Shown here one piece after another: positions 41,428-48,398 of a DNA stretch of 60,136 nt. How positions within the stretch are numbered: the first letter of the stretch is position 1; each line of letters opens with the position of its first letter. Below the pieces are notes generated by a model. It was not told where the DNA came from. It saw only the letters and a program-made list of their open reading frames with translations, and did no database searches. The stretch comes from a virus: positions 2,947 to 63,082 of IMG/VR virus record IMGVR_UViG_3300030107_000709; one strand, 5' to 3'. The position numbers were made by a program, and so were the translations under genes.

Positions 41428-41664
41428 TTATCCTCCTATGTAGGGTGGTTGATAATCTGACCATATTTCATGCCAAGCTTCAGCTGCTGCTTCTTCAAAG
41501 TCTGTCATAGAAATATGTTCAGGTCTAGCAATGCTACCATCTTTTTCTGCAGCATTAAATTTTCCCCAGAATTCTTGTATACATTCTGATTCTTTCATCA
41601 TGTCTGTACAATCATCCCAGAACTTATCTTCTTCTTCCATCATCTGCTGTTTAACTTTACCCAT
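41428..41664 (-). CDS. Small acidic protein (78 aa)
   Basis: MGKVKQQMMEEEDKFWDDCTDMMKESECIQEFWGKFNAAEKDGSIARPEHISMTDFEEAAAEAWHEIWSDYQPPYIGG; strongly acidic and Trp-rich, the profile of small phage inhibitors or DNA mimics, though nothing proves that. The 26-bp repeat 41679-41704 lies just upstream. Confidence 0.5.
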   Translation of the reverse strand: MGKVKQQMMEEEDKFWDDCTDMMKESECIQEFWGKFNAAEKDGSIARPEHISMTDFEEAAAEAWHEIWSDYQPPYIGG

Positions 41665-41678
41665 AGTATCCTCCTAAT

Positions 41679-41704
41679 CTCGTAATAGTTATGTTGCTCG
41701 GTCC
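41679..41704 (-). repeat. 26-bp intergenic repeat, copy A
   Basis: Shares CGTAATAGTTAT-x-TTGCTCGGTC with copies at 42974 and 43007. On the leftward strand it begins GGACCGAG and ends ACTATTACGAG, followed by AGGAGGATACT and the start of the 41664 gene. Possible promoter or operator. Confidence 0.7.
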
Positions 41705-41985
41705 TAATGTACTGTATCATCAGGTTGTTTAACTTCTTTATATTCTTCCCACTCTTCACCACATTTAAAACTATGTGGATGTGAAGTAGCATACCACATC
41801 CATAGTAGTTCTCTTATTTCTTTTTCAGTCTTACCTTTGAATAGTGTATCTTTAAGTATACCAAATGCTAATGACAACAATGGTCCAGTATATGCTATTA
41901 ATGTTAGTCTTGATTTAGCAGCTACATTTAGTATTTTCTGTTCTTCTTTCTGTAAGTTTTCTATAAGTTTCTCTTTGTCTATCAT
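41704..41985 (-). CDS. Small protein (93 aa)
   Basis: MIDKEKLIENLQKEEQKILNVAAKSRLTLIAYTGPLLSLAFGILKDTLFKGKTEKEIRELLWMWYATSHPHSFKCGEEWEEYKEVKQPDDTVH. A hydrophobic stretch (LTLIAYTGPLLSLAFGILK) may be a membrane helix or a buried core helix. Its stop abuts repeat copy A. Function unknown. Confidence 0.5.
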   Translation of the reverse strand: MIDKEKLIENLQKEEQKILNVAAKSRLTLIAYTGPLLSLAFGILKDTLFKGKTEKEIRELLWMWYATSHPHSFKCGEEWEEYKEVKQPDDTVH

Positions 41986-42164
41986 GTTATCCTCTCAATC
42001 TTTACTCTTACACCTGGACCATACCAGTTGTTTCTTTGCTTTAATAAAGTTCTTTTAGATAGTGCCTGCTCTAAAGTATAGACACCATCTAGTTCTAAAG
42101 TCTGTCCTATATCAGGATGCAGGTCTTCATAGATTAGTTTAAACATCATTTCTTCTTTCTTCAT
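41982..42164 (-). CDS. Small protein (60 aa)
   Basis: The ATG at 42164 lies five bases after GGAGG; the in-frame GTG at 42170 is too close to it. MKKEEMMFKLIYEDLHPDIGQTLELDGVYTLEQALSKRTLLKQRNNWYGPGVRVKIERIT has a strand-helix-strand layout. Function unknown. Confidence 0.5.
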   Translation of the reverse strand: MKKEEMMFKLIYEDLHPDIGQTLELDGVYTLEQALSKRTLLKQRNNWYGPGVRVKIERIT

Positions 42165-42438
42165 ATTCACCTCCTTGAATAGCTATCTTGTTTAATATAA
42201 TTGCTAACTGTTTATAGTTAATGTAATTACCTATTACATCTATATGATCGCCAGATACTATAGCAATCTCAACAGTTCCTTGTTTAGCTTCACCATGTAC
42301 ACCATGTTTTCGTTGTGTACTATCACCTTGTACAATAGATATAACTTTATCATTAGGCAAAGTTAATCGTATTTGATTATGTCTTTCACCTGCAGGTAAA
42401 GTAGTTTCTTGATGTATAAAATCATTTGCTTTAGTCAT
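42139..42438 (-). CDS. Small beta-rich protein (99 aa)
   Basis: Start at MTKANDFIHQ; the MEVL before it translates the GGAGG ribosome site. ..QIRLTLPNDKVISIVQGDSTQRKHGVHGEAKQGTVEIAIVSGDHIDVIGNYINYKQLAIILNKIA..: a beta-rich core plus a C-terminal helix. Function unknown. Confidence 0.5.
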   Translation of the reverse strand: MTKANDFIHQETTLPAGERHNQIRLTLPNDKVISIVQGDSTQRKHGVHGEAKQGTVEIAIVSGDHIDVIGNYINYKQLAIILNKIAIQGGEYEERRNDV

Positions 42439-42462
42439 AAGTACCTCCAATACTTATTTGGG

Positions 42463-42514
42463 TGAGAGAGACTTCGCTGGTTACTGTATGGAAGTTTTTG
42501 CCAGAACTCTCTCA
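42463..42514 (-). other. Long-stem hairpin between small genes
   Basis: TGAGAGAG (42463-42470) is perfectly complementary to CTCTCTCA (42507-42514), with a second inner stem CTGG/CCAG (42477-42480/42501-42504) and an alternative ACTTC/GAAGT pair. No U-tract follows on either strand, so it is not an ordinary terminator; mRNA processing or stabilisation is possible. Confidence 0.55.
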
Positions 42515-42520
42515 TGTTAA

Positions 42521-42688
42521 TTAAAATGCATAATTCTGAATGCAACATTGGCATCTTTCTTTGCTTTCATGTATGTATAAAGGCAATATCCTTTTATAGT
42601 ATCTTGAAGGTAAAATGCTGCTCCAGTTTTGTTCTGCTCTTTTAAAATGATTCTTTTCTTTCCATGTATGATGAATTTTTTTCTTCAT
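42521..42688 (-). CDS. Small basic Cys-containing protein (55 aa)
   Basis: MKKKIHHTWKEKNHFKRAEQNWSSILPSRYYKRILPLYIHESKERCQCCIQNYAF, with a strong AGGAGG seven bases before the ATG. The basic N-terminus and CQCC motif could bind nucleic acid or metal. Function unknown. Confidence 0.5.
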   Translation of the reverse strand: MKKKIHHTWKEKNHFKRAEQNWSSILPSRYYKRILPLYIHESKERCQCCIQNYAF

Positions 42689-42737
42689 AAGTTCCTCCTA
42701 TACTAATGTTATTATAATAAATTCATAAAATAAAATA

Positions 42738-42752
42738 AAGAAAAAAAATTAA
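42738..42752 (-). promoter_or_regulatory. T8-C-TT intergenic box (42.7 kb)
   Basis: Immediately after the 42749 stop codon the leftward strand reads T8-C-TTTA, then ATGAATTTATTATAATAAC: the same order as the box at 31581, with a perfect TATAAT 20-odd bases downstream. Confidence 0.5.
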
Positions 42753-43000
42753 TAGAGTGTTATCTTGCAGAATATATATGTGCATAACATACAGAATGCT
42801 ATAAACAATACAAACAGTCCAGCACCTAACAGCATAGATGTTACTTGGTCTTCCCAGAATACTTTGGTTCTAAAATCAAGTCGGTCCTGCTGGGCTCTGT
42901 ATAATATTCTTTCTCGTTTTCTTTCGTATCTGCGTTGTCTTTCTAAATCTTTAAGATATTGTTTCATAATTACCTCGTAATAGTTATATTGCTCGGTCAA
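42749..43000 (-). CDS. Small membrane protein (83 aa)
   Basis: A basic N-terminal helix (YLKDLERQRRYERKRERILYRAQQDRLDFRTK) is followed by a membrane span (SMLLGAGLFVLFIAFCMLCTYIFCKI). Copies B and C of the 26-bp repeat lie directly upstream. Possible early membrane-acting protein; function unknown. Confidence 0.5.
   Translation of the reverse strand: MTEQYNYYEVIMKQYLKDLERQRRYERKRERILYRAQQDRLDFRTKVFWEDQVTSMLLGAGLFVLFIAFCMLCTYIFCKITLY
42974..42998 (-). repeat. 26-bp intergenic repeat, copy B
   Basis: Differs from copy A at one internal base and the last base. It overlaps the first codons' upstream region of the 43000 gene, placing it at the leader. A TTGACC overlaps its upstream edge on the leftward strand. 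Confidence 0.7.
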
Positions 43001-43006
43001 GCGAAA

Positions 43007-43033
43007 TCACGTAATAGTAACTCAACTCGGTCC
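43007..43033 (-). repeat. 26-bp intergenic repeat, copy C
   Basis: More diverged in its centre (AACTCAA instead of TATRTTG), but both ends, CGTAATAGT and CTCGGTCC, are conserved. It is tandem to copy B with a 33-base period. Confidence 0.65.
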
Positions 43034-43056
43034 GAAATTGGATAAATTTTTTTTAG

Positions 43057-43094
43057 CTGAAGCCTAGCTAAAGGGAGGAATAGCTAGACTTCAG
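43057..43094 (-). other. 14-bp hairpin with anti-SD-like loop
   Basis: 43057-43070 pairs with 43081-43094 (14 bp; one G-U in either RNA). The leftward RNA displays the loop UUCCUCCCUU, containing the CCUCC of the 16S rRNA 3' end; the rightward RNA displays AAGGGAGGAA. In leftward RNA it follows the 43107 gene by 12 bases and is followed by A8, not U8, so it is not a canonical terminator. Confidence 0.75.
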
Positions 43095-43106
43095 ATGGTT
43101 AGCAAT

Positions 43107-43511
43107 CTAGAAGGCTGAATCGTCTAGAGGTTTAGATTGCTTAACTTCAGGAGCTTTAGGAGATGGTTGAACTGCTGAAGGTTTAGGTTTAGGTTTAAAG
43201 ACGCTAGATGGAACCATGCTCATTGATGTGATTTCGCCTTTAGCGTCTTTGTTAATCCAAATCCTAACTCTAACAGGTTTAATGTCAGGGTCTTTAGCGA
43301 CTCTATCATAACCTTCAGAGTTTTTATATTTATGTAAAGTGTCATCACTCTTAATATAAGGATGATTATAGATGCCTTCCCAATAGCCACCTTCAGCTAA
43401 TCCGAAGTAAGTTCTAGCACCATATTCATCTTCAATGGTTAACACTTTGTCTTTTTCTGCTTTAAGTGCAAGTAGTTCTTGCATTTCTTCTTTAGATATA
43501 TTTTCAGTCAT
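43107..43511 (-). CDS. Protein with SSB-like acidic C-terminal tip (134 aa)
   Basis: Start at MTENISKEEMQ (translated ribosome site KGND upstream). A compact core (VLTIEDEYGARTYFGLAEGGYWEGIYNHPYIKSDDTLHKY..PVRVRIWINKDAKGEITSMSMVPS) is followed by a Lys/Pro linker and the end SKPLDDSAF. A Pro-rich linker with an acidic, Phe-terminated tip is how bacterial SSBs recruit partners. It may bind ssDNA or mimic the SSB tail. Composition is more GC-rich than its neighbours. Confidence 0.5.
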   Translation of the reverse strand: MTENISKEEMQELLALKAEKDKVLTIEDEYGARTYFGLAEGGYWEGIYNHPYIKSDDTLHKYKNSEGYDRVAKDPDIKPVRVRIWINKDAKGEITSMSMVPSSVFKPKPKPSAVQPSPKAPEVKQSKPLDDSAF

Positions 43512-43560
43512 ATCGTTTCCTTTCAGGTTATAGGTTAATAAATATATCATTAATAATATA

Positions 43561-43575
43561 AAAGAAAAAAAATAA
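43561..43575 (-). promoter_or_regulatory. T8-C-TT intergenic box (43.57 kb)
   Basis: After the 43576 stop codon the leftward strand carries T8-C-TTTTATATTATTAATGATATATTTATTAACCTATAAC, then the ribosome site of the 43511 gene. One of the six similar boxes of the leftward arm. Confidence 0.45.
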
Positions 43576-43746
43576 TTATGATAAGCTATTTATAAATTCT
43601 TCTAAAACTTTACCAGCTAGAGGATTATCTTTAGTTTTGTTTACCAATAGTTGTAAAGCATCTAATAATATTTTAACTTCATCTTTACTAAACTTTCCTA
43701 AATGTAGAAAGTCATCAAGAATATCTTTACTAGATTTTGTAAGCAT
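43576..43746 (-). CDS. Small helical protein, first gene of leftward arm (56 aa)
   Basis: MLTKSSKDILDDFLHLGKFSKDEVKILLDALQLLVNKTKDNPLAGKVLEEFINSLS, with AAGGAG six bases before the ATG. All-helical. As the gene nearest the divergent region it should be among the first expressed; function unknown. Confidence 0.55.
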   Translation of the reverse strand: MLTKSSKDILDDFLHLGKFSKDEVKILLDALQLLVNKTKDNPLAGKVLEEFINSLS

Positions 43747-43784
43747 AATTAACTCCTTTATAATTTATATTAATAACACTAATA

Positions 43785-43814
43785 ATAATAAAGAAAAAAA
43801 ATAGAACCTGACAA
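43785..43814 (-). promoter_or_regulatory. Candidate promoter for the leftward arm
   Basis: Minus strand TTGTCA (43814-43809), an 18-base spacer containing T8-C-TT, and TATTAT (43790-43785). About 40 bases before the first leftward gene. Moderate match. Confidence 0.45.
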
Positions 43815-43982
43815 AGGTATCATTTTAGAGGAATAGTGTGAATGACATAGCCTATCTCACCATGCGTACCCTAAAAACTATAGTTGTAATAGTATATATA
43901 TATACCCCACCCTGACATATTCATCATAATAACTAGGGTCTAATTTTTTAGTGGGGAGTTACATATAGTATATATAATATAT

Positions 43983-44002
43983 ATAAGTTAACCTTAACTT
44001 AT
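43983..44002. promoter_or_regulatory. Inverted repeat in the divergent region
   Basis: ATAAGTTAA-CC-TTAACTTAT, nine perfectly paired bases around a CC centre. Its placement between divergent promoters suits an operator or origin-binding site. No repressor gene was recognised. Confidence 0.55.
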
Positions 44003-44097
44003 CTTAGATATATCCTTATTTTCTTTATTATTATTGTCATATTCTTATATATTATATATATATTATATATACACTGATGGTTTCTTCCAGAAAGTCC

Positions 44098-44126
44098 TTG
44101 CGAAAAAGAAAAAGATGAGGTATAAT
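44098..44126 (+). promoter_or_regulatory. Sigma70-like promoter for the terminase/structural arm
   Basis: TTGCGA, a 17-base spacer and a perfect TATAAT, with AAGGAG at 44134-44139 and ATG at 44146. The predicted leader is very short (about 13 bases). Confidence 0.75.
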
Positions 44127-44145
44127 AAGTGTCAAGGAGTCCTTT

Positions 44146-45699
44146 ATGCAGCAAGATATTCATGATGATATAAATAATCAAAGCCTATTCAACTCTATTG
44201 CACTGAAAACTCATTTGATGAAGAAAATAGATGAAGAGAGCCAAGATGATTTCTTAACTTTTGTACGCTTAATGGCTCCAAAATTAATATCTGATTGGAA
44301 AATGGGTAAACATATTGAGGTTATCTCTGAAAAACTTACTCAATTAGAGAATGGAGAGATAAAACGTCTCATGGTTTTTCTTCCACCACGTTCTTCCAAG
44401 TCAGTTATCTGCTCAAAACTGTTTCCTGCATGGTATATTGGTAATAATCCTGAGCATGAAATTCTAACTGTGTCGCATAGTGACCAATTATCTAGTGATT
44501 TTGGTAGATCCGTAAGAGATTTAGTCAATACAGAAGAATATTCTAAAATTTTTGGGGGAGTTACGCTGCGTTCAGACGTAAGAGCTGCAGGTAAATGGAA
44601 AACTACGCAGGGAGGAACGTATTATGCAGCAGGTGTGAGGTCTCAGATAGCAGGTCGTGGTGCACATATAGCAATTCTTGATGATGTGATGTCGGAAGAG
44701 GACTCATTTTCAGAAGCAGGTAGGAAATATGTAAAGGAATGGTACCCAGCTGGACTACGAACACGTATTATGCCCAATGGAAGTATATTAATTATCAATA
44801 CAAGGTATCATTTTGATGATTTATGTGGGTGGTTGCTAAAACAACAGGAAGATGTTTCTGATTATGGGGTTATTCCTTGGGAAGTTATTAAAATACCAGC
44901 ATGGGTAGACGAAGCTTCTTCTAAATTACTAGATTTACCTGTTGGTTCTTCTTATTTTCCAGAATGGAAACCAGATAAGGTACTACAAATAGATGAACAG
45001 GAAATAAAAGCTTCCAATGGTAGTAGATACTGGGAATCTTTGTATATGCAAAACCCAGCACCAGAAGAAGGTGGACTTATAAAGAAGAATTGGATACAAT
45101 GGTGGGAATATGAAGAACCTCCTACCTGTGATTTTATAATTCAAACATATGATACTGCATTTTCTACAGCTTCACATGCAGACTTTAGTGTAATACAAAC
45201 GTGGGGAATCTTTTGCATGTATGACCAAGACGAATATGGAGACGAGGGTTATCCTTCTAATTTAATTCTATTAGGAAATATAAAAGGTAGGTTTGAATAT
45301 CCTCTACTTAGAAAGATGGCACAAGATTTATACCAACAGCATAGACCAGATGTTTGTATCGTAGAGAAAAAAGCAAGTGGTCAATCATTAATACAGGATA
45401 TGCGAAGAGCTGGACTACCTGTACAGGAATACATACCAGATAAAGATAAGGTAGCTAGAGTATATGCTGCATCACCTATGATGGAAGCAGGAAGAGTATG
45501 GATTCCTAAAAATAAAAGATGGTCTGATGATCTTCTTACAGAATTATTACAGTTTCCACATGGTGCTCATGATGACCAAGTGGATGCATTAACTATGGCA
45601 ATACATTTTATGAAAGAGTCTTGGCATTTAACACATCCAGATGATCCAGACTTTGAAGATGCTCCAAGAAAAAAAAGAGTTGCGTACTGGAGAATTTAA
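44146..45699 (+). CDS. terL: Terminase large subunit (517 aa)
   Basis: Packaging motor ATPase-nuclease. ATPase: MVFLPPRSSKSVICSKLFPAW (Walker A variant) and HIAILDDVMSEED (Walker B plus catalytic Glu); coupling motif INTRYHFDDL. Nuclease: QTYDTAFSTASHADFSV, CIVEKKASG and GAHDDQVDALTMAIHF, the three acidic positions of the RNase H-like fold. First gene of the rightward arm, with its own promoter; the small subunit is at 21.3-21.8 kb on the other strand. Confidence 0.95.
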   Translation: MQQDIHDDINNQSLFNSIALKTHLMKKIDEESQDDFLTFVRLMAPKLISDWKMGKHIEVISEKLTQLENGEIKRLMVFLPPRSSKSVICSKLFPAWYIGNNPEHEILTVSHSDQLSSDFGRSVRDLVNTEEYSKIFGGVTLRSDVRAAGKWKTTQGGTYYAAGVRSQIAGRGAHIAILDDVMSEEDSFSEAGRKYVKEWYPAGLRTRIMPNGSILIINTRYHFDDLCGWLLKQQEDVSDYGVIPWEVIKIPAWVDEASSKLLDLPVGSSYFPEWKPDKVLQIDEQEIKASNGSRYWESLYMQNPAPEEGGLIKKNWIQWWEYEEPPTCDFIIQTYDTAFSTASHADFSVIQTWGIFCMYDQDEYGDEGYPSNLILLGNIKGRFEYPLLRKMAQDLYQQHRPDVCIVEKKASGQSLIQDMRRAGLPVQEYIPDKDKVARVYAASPMMEAGRVWIPKNKRWSDDLLTELLQFPHGAHDDQVDALTMAIHFMKESWHLTHPDDPDFEDAPRKKRVAYWRI

Positions 45700-45726
45700 G
45701 TTTATAATATGTGAATAGGAGTAACT

Positions 45727-48204
45727 ATGGCAACTGAACGAAATCCCTTTGAACAAATACAACAAGAAATTAATAATGTAATACAACTTCCTGAAAAGCA
45801 ACAGGAAGGAGAACCATCTTTTGAATTAGAACCTGATGGAGGTATTACTGTTGATTTTGCTTCTGAAGAACAGACTGTGGAAATGGGAGCATCTACAGAA
45901 GTTGGTGAATGGTATGGAAACCTTGCAGAAAAATTAGATGACGAAACTCTACAAGAAATAGGAAACAATGTATATGATTCTTATATTGCAGATAAAGATT
46001 CTAGAGCTGAATGGGAATCTATGTTTGAAAGAGGATTTGATTTATTAGGATTAAAGATACAAGATACAACAGAACCATTTGAAGGTGCATGTACAGCAGT
46101 TCATCCTCTCCTTATAGAATCTGCTGTTAAGTTTCAATCAAAAGCATCACAAGAATTATTTCCATCTAAAGGTCCAGTTAAAGCACAGATACTAGGGAAG
46201 GTAACTCCTGAAAAAGAATTACAAGCAAATAGAGTTCAAGAGTTTATGAACTATCAGGTTACACAACAGATGCCTGAATACTTTGACGAGTTTGAAAGAA
46301 TGCTTTTTCATTTACCTTTATTAGGTTCAGCATTTAAAAAAGTATATTATGACGAAACATTAAAACGCCCTGTATCAGAATTTGTTCCTATAGACCAGTT
46401 TTATGTTTCTTACTACGCCAGTAATTTAAGAAAAGCAGAAAGATACACACATGTAATTTATCGTAATCCTTACGACTTATCTAAAGAAATACGTAATGAA
46501 GTATATTTAGATTTAGATTTACCAGAACCAATGAATCCAATGCAAACACCTTTAGCAGAAAAGATGGATACTATTCTTGGTTTATCTCCTAGTTCTGATT
46601 TAGATCCTCAATATGTTTTATTAGAACAACATTGTTATTTAGATATAAAAGATTCAGAAACTGAAGATGGAGAATCCTGTCCATACATTGTAACTATAGA
46701 AGAACAATCAAAAAAAGTTTTAAGTATTAGAAGAAACTATAAATCAAATGACCAAACCAAAACAAAGAATATACATTTTGTTCATTATAGATTTGTTCCA
46801 GGATTTGGTTTTTATGGTTTAGGTCTAATGCATTTCTTAGGAAATATAACAATGACTGCAACAGCAGCTATGAGAAGTTTAGTAGATGCAGGACAGTTTG
46901 CGAACTTACCAGGTGGTTTCAAGGCAAAAGGAGTTCGTATGGTTGGTGACAATGAGCCTATTGCACCTGGTGAGTTTAAAGAAATAGAAGCATTAGGTAC
47001 AGACTTAAATAAAGCAATCGTACCTTTACCTTATAAAGAACCTTCTAATACACTATATCAAATGTTAGGATTTATGACTGCAGCAGGACAAAAATTTGCT
47101 GACAGTACAGAACAGGTAATATCAGATGGTTCTAATTATGGACCAGTAGGAACTACAATGGCATTACTTGAAGCATCAAGTAAATTTTTTAGTGCGATAC
47201 ATAAACGATTACATAAATCACAACAAGATGAATTTAAAATTTTAGCACAAATAGATTATGATTATCTACCAGCAGAATATCCTTATGATGTTCCTATGGC
47301 AGAAAGAAATATTTTTAAACAAGACTTTGATGGTAAAGTAGATGTTGTTCCTGTAAGTGATCCTAATATTCCTAGTAATGCACATAGATTGATGTTATCA
47401 CAAATGGTATTACAAATGGCACAGCAATCACCACCAGGAATGTTTAACTTAGAAGCATTAAATAGAACAATATTAAATGCAGCTAATATTCCTAATGTAG
47501 ATGAAATACTACCACCTAAAATACAACCTAAAGAATTAGATCCTGTATCAGATATTATGGCAGCATCTAAGGGAATGCCTATTGCAGCATTTCCAGGACA
47601 GGATCATGATTCACACATACAAGTTAAGATGGCATATTTAAATGATCCAGAGAATGGAGCTAATCCTGTTATGGCAAAACTACAACCTATCTTAGCTGCT
47701 AATATACAAGAACATTCTGTAATGAAATATCAAGAACAGATTAATGGTATGACACAACAAAAGTTACAGCAAAATGTTTCACCACAAGATGCACAGAATC
47801 CTGCAGTAGTACAAGGTGCTATGGCAGAAGCTGCTAAAGAAGTTGCTAATGCAAATGCAGCTATGGGTATAGCAAAATCTCCAGAGCAACAAATGGTAGC
47901 ACTAGAAGAACAGAAAGTAAAACTAGAACAACAAAAACTACAAATGAAAGCTATGCAAGATAATGCAAAAGCAATACTAGATGCACAAAAACTTGAAATG
48001 GAACAAAGTGAAATATTATTAAAAGTAGCTGATCAACAACAAACAAAACAATTTAAAGAACAAAAAGCACAAGCAGATAGATTAAGTAAACAACAAATGA
48101 AAGCATTAGAAGCTTTAGTTAATATGTCTTTAGAAGATAATAAAATTGAAAGTAAAGAAAAAATGAAAGCTGCTGATGTATTATCTAAAATGAGTCAAGA
48201 ATAA
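45727..48204 (+). CDS. Portal protein (825 aa)
   Basis: Follows terL by 27 bases. Typical large portal of podovirus/marine phage type: WESMFERGFDLLGLKIQ..PFEGACTAVHPLLIESAVKFQSKASQELFPSKGPVKAQILG, the FVHYRFVPGFGFYGLGLMHFLGNITMTATAAMRSLVDAGQFANLPGGFK stem and wing region, and DSTEQVISDGSNYGPVGTTMALLE. The last 120 or so residues are a Gln/Lys-rich coiled coil, probably the barrel inside the capsid. Forms the dodecameric vertex through which DNA enters. Confidence 0.88.
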   Translation: MATERNPFEQIQQEINNVIQLPEKQQEGEPSFELEPDGGITVDFASEEQTVEMGASTEVGEWYGNLAEKLDDETLQEIGNNVYDSYIADKDSRAEWESMFERGFDLLGLKIQDTTEPFEGACTAVHPLLIESAVKFQSKASQELFPSKGPVKAQILGKVTPEKELQANRVQEFMNYQVTQQMPEYFDEFERMLFHLPLLGSAFKKVYYDETLKRPVSEFVPIDQFYVSYYASNLRKAERYTHVIYRNPYDLSKEIRNEVYLDLDLPEPMNPMQTPLAEKMDTILGLSPSSDLDPQYVLLEQHCYLDIKDSETEDGESCPYIVTIEEQSKKVLSIRRNYKSNDQTKTKNIHFVHYRFVPGFGFYGLGLMHFLGNITMTATAAMRSLVDAGQFANLPGGFKAKGVRMVGDNEPIAPGEFKEIEALGTDLNKAIVPLPYKEPSNTLYQMLGFMTAAGQKFADSTEQVISDGSNYGPVGTTMALLEASSKFFSAIHKRLHKSQQDEFKILAQIDYDYLPAEYPYDVPMAERNIFKQDFDGKVDVVPVSDPNIPSNAHRLMLSQMVLQMAQQSPPGMFNLEALNRTILNAANIPNVDEILPPKIQPKELDPVSDIMAASKGMPIAAFPGQDHDSHIQVKMAYLNDPENGANPVMAKLQPILAANIQEHSVMKYQEQINGMTQQKLQQNVSPQDAQNPAVVQGAMAEAAKEVANANAAMGIAKSPEQQMVALEEQKVKLEQQKLQMKAMQDNAKAILDAQKLEMEQSEILLKVADQQQTKQFKEQKAQADRLSKQQMKALEALVNMSLEDNKIESKEKMKAADVLSKMSQE

Positions 48205-48207
48205 TAT

Positions 48208-48396
48208 ATGCCTTTTGATGAAATTATTAAAGCATATGCTGATGAAATTCAAAATTTAAAAAATGTTCTCGGTGATGGCAATCCTGAATCATATGATCAA
48301 TATCGTCAAATTGTAGGAACAATTCAAGGTATTGAGTGGTCTCGCCATAAATTAATTGATATTGTAAAAAAATTAAATCAAGAAGAAGAGGAGTAA
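48208..48396 (+). CDS. Small helical protein (62 aa)
   Basis: MPFDEIIKAYADEIQNLKNVLGDGNPESYDQYRQIVGTIQGIEWSRHKLIDIVKKLNQEEEE. Short all-helical protein of a kind often found between portal and scaffold in marine podoviruses. Its role in assembly is unknown. Confidence 0.6.
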   Translation: MPFDEIIKAYADEIQNLKNVLGDGNPESYDQYRQIVGTIQGIEWSRHKLIDIVKKLNQEEEE

Positions 48397-48398
48397 AT

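Larger units (their letters stand above)
43747..44145. promoter_or_regulatory. Divergent AT-rich intergenic region, candidate origin
   Basis: About 400 bases without a convincing gene separate the two arms. It contains alternating AT tracts (43903-43912, 43968-43986 and 44045-44071), an 18-bp dyad at 43983-44002, promoters pointing both ways and one more T8-C-TT box at 43791-43804. AT-rich unwinding DNA with flanking promoters is the usual setting of a phage replication origin, but origin activity is only inferred. Confidence 0.55.

Noticed and set aside
42435-42515. 26-aa leftward frame across the TGAGAGAG hairpin
   Set aside because: No ribosome site and the sequence is better explained by the perfect hairpin; left unannotated.
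41679-43033. T7-type phage RNA polymerase promoters
   Set aside because: The 26-bp repeats do not match the T7/SP6 promoter pattern and no single-subunit RNA polymerase gene is present.
43057-43094. Intrinsic terminator
   Set aside because: The stem is strong but leftward RNA is followed by A8, and rightward RNA by AUGGUU; neither has a U-tract, so it was listed as another element.
43999-44181. 60-aa leftward frame in the divergent region
   Set aside because: Ile/Tyr-rich translation of AT tracts, no ribosome site, and it crosses into the terL start.
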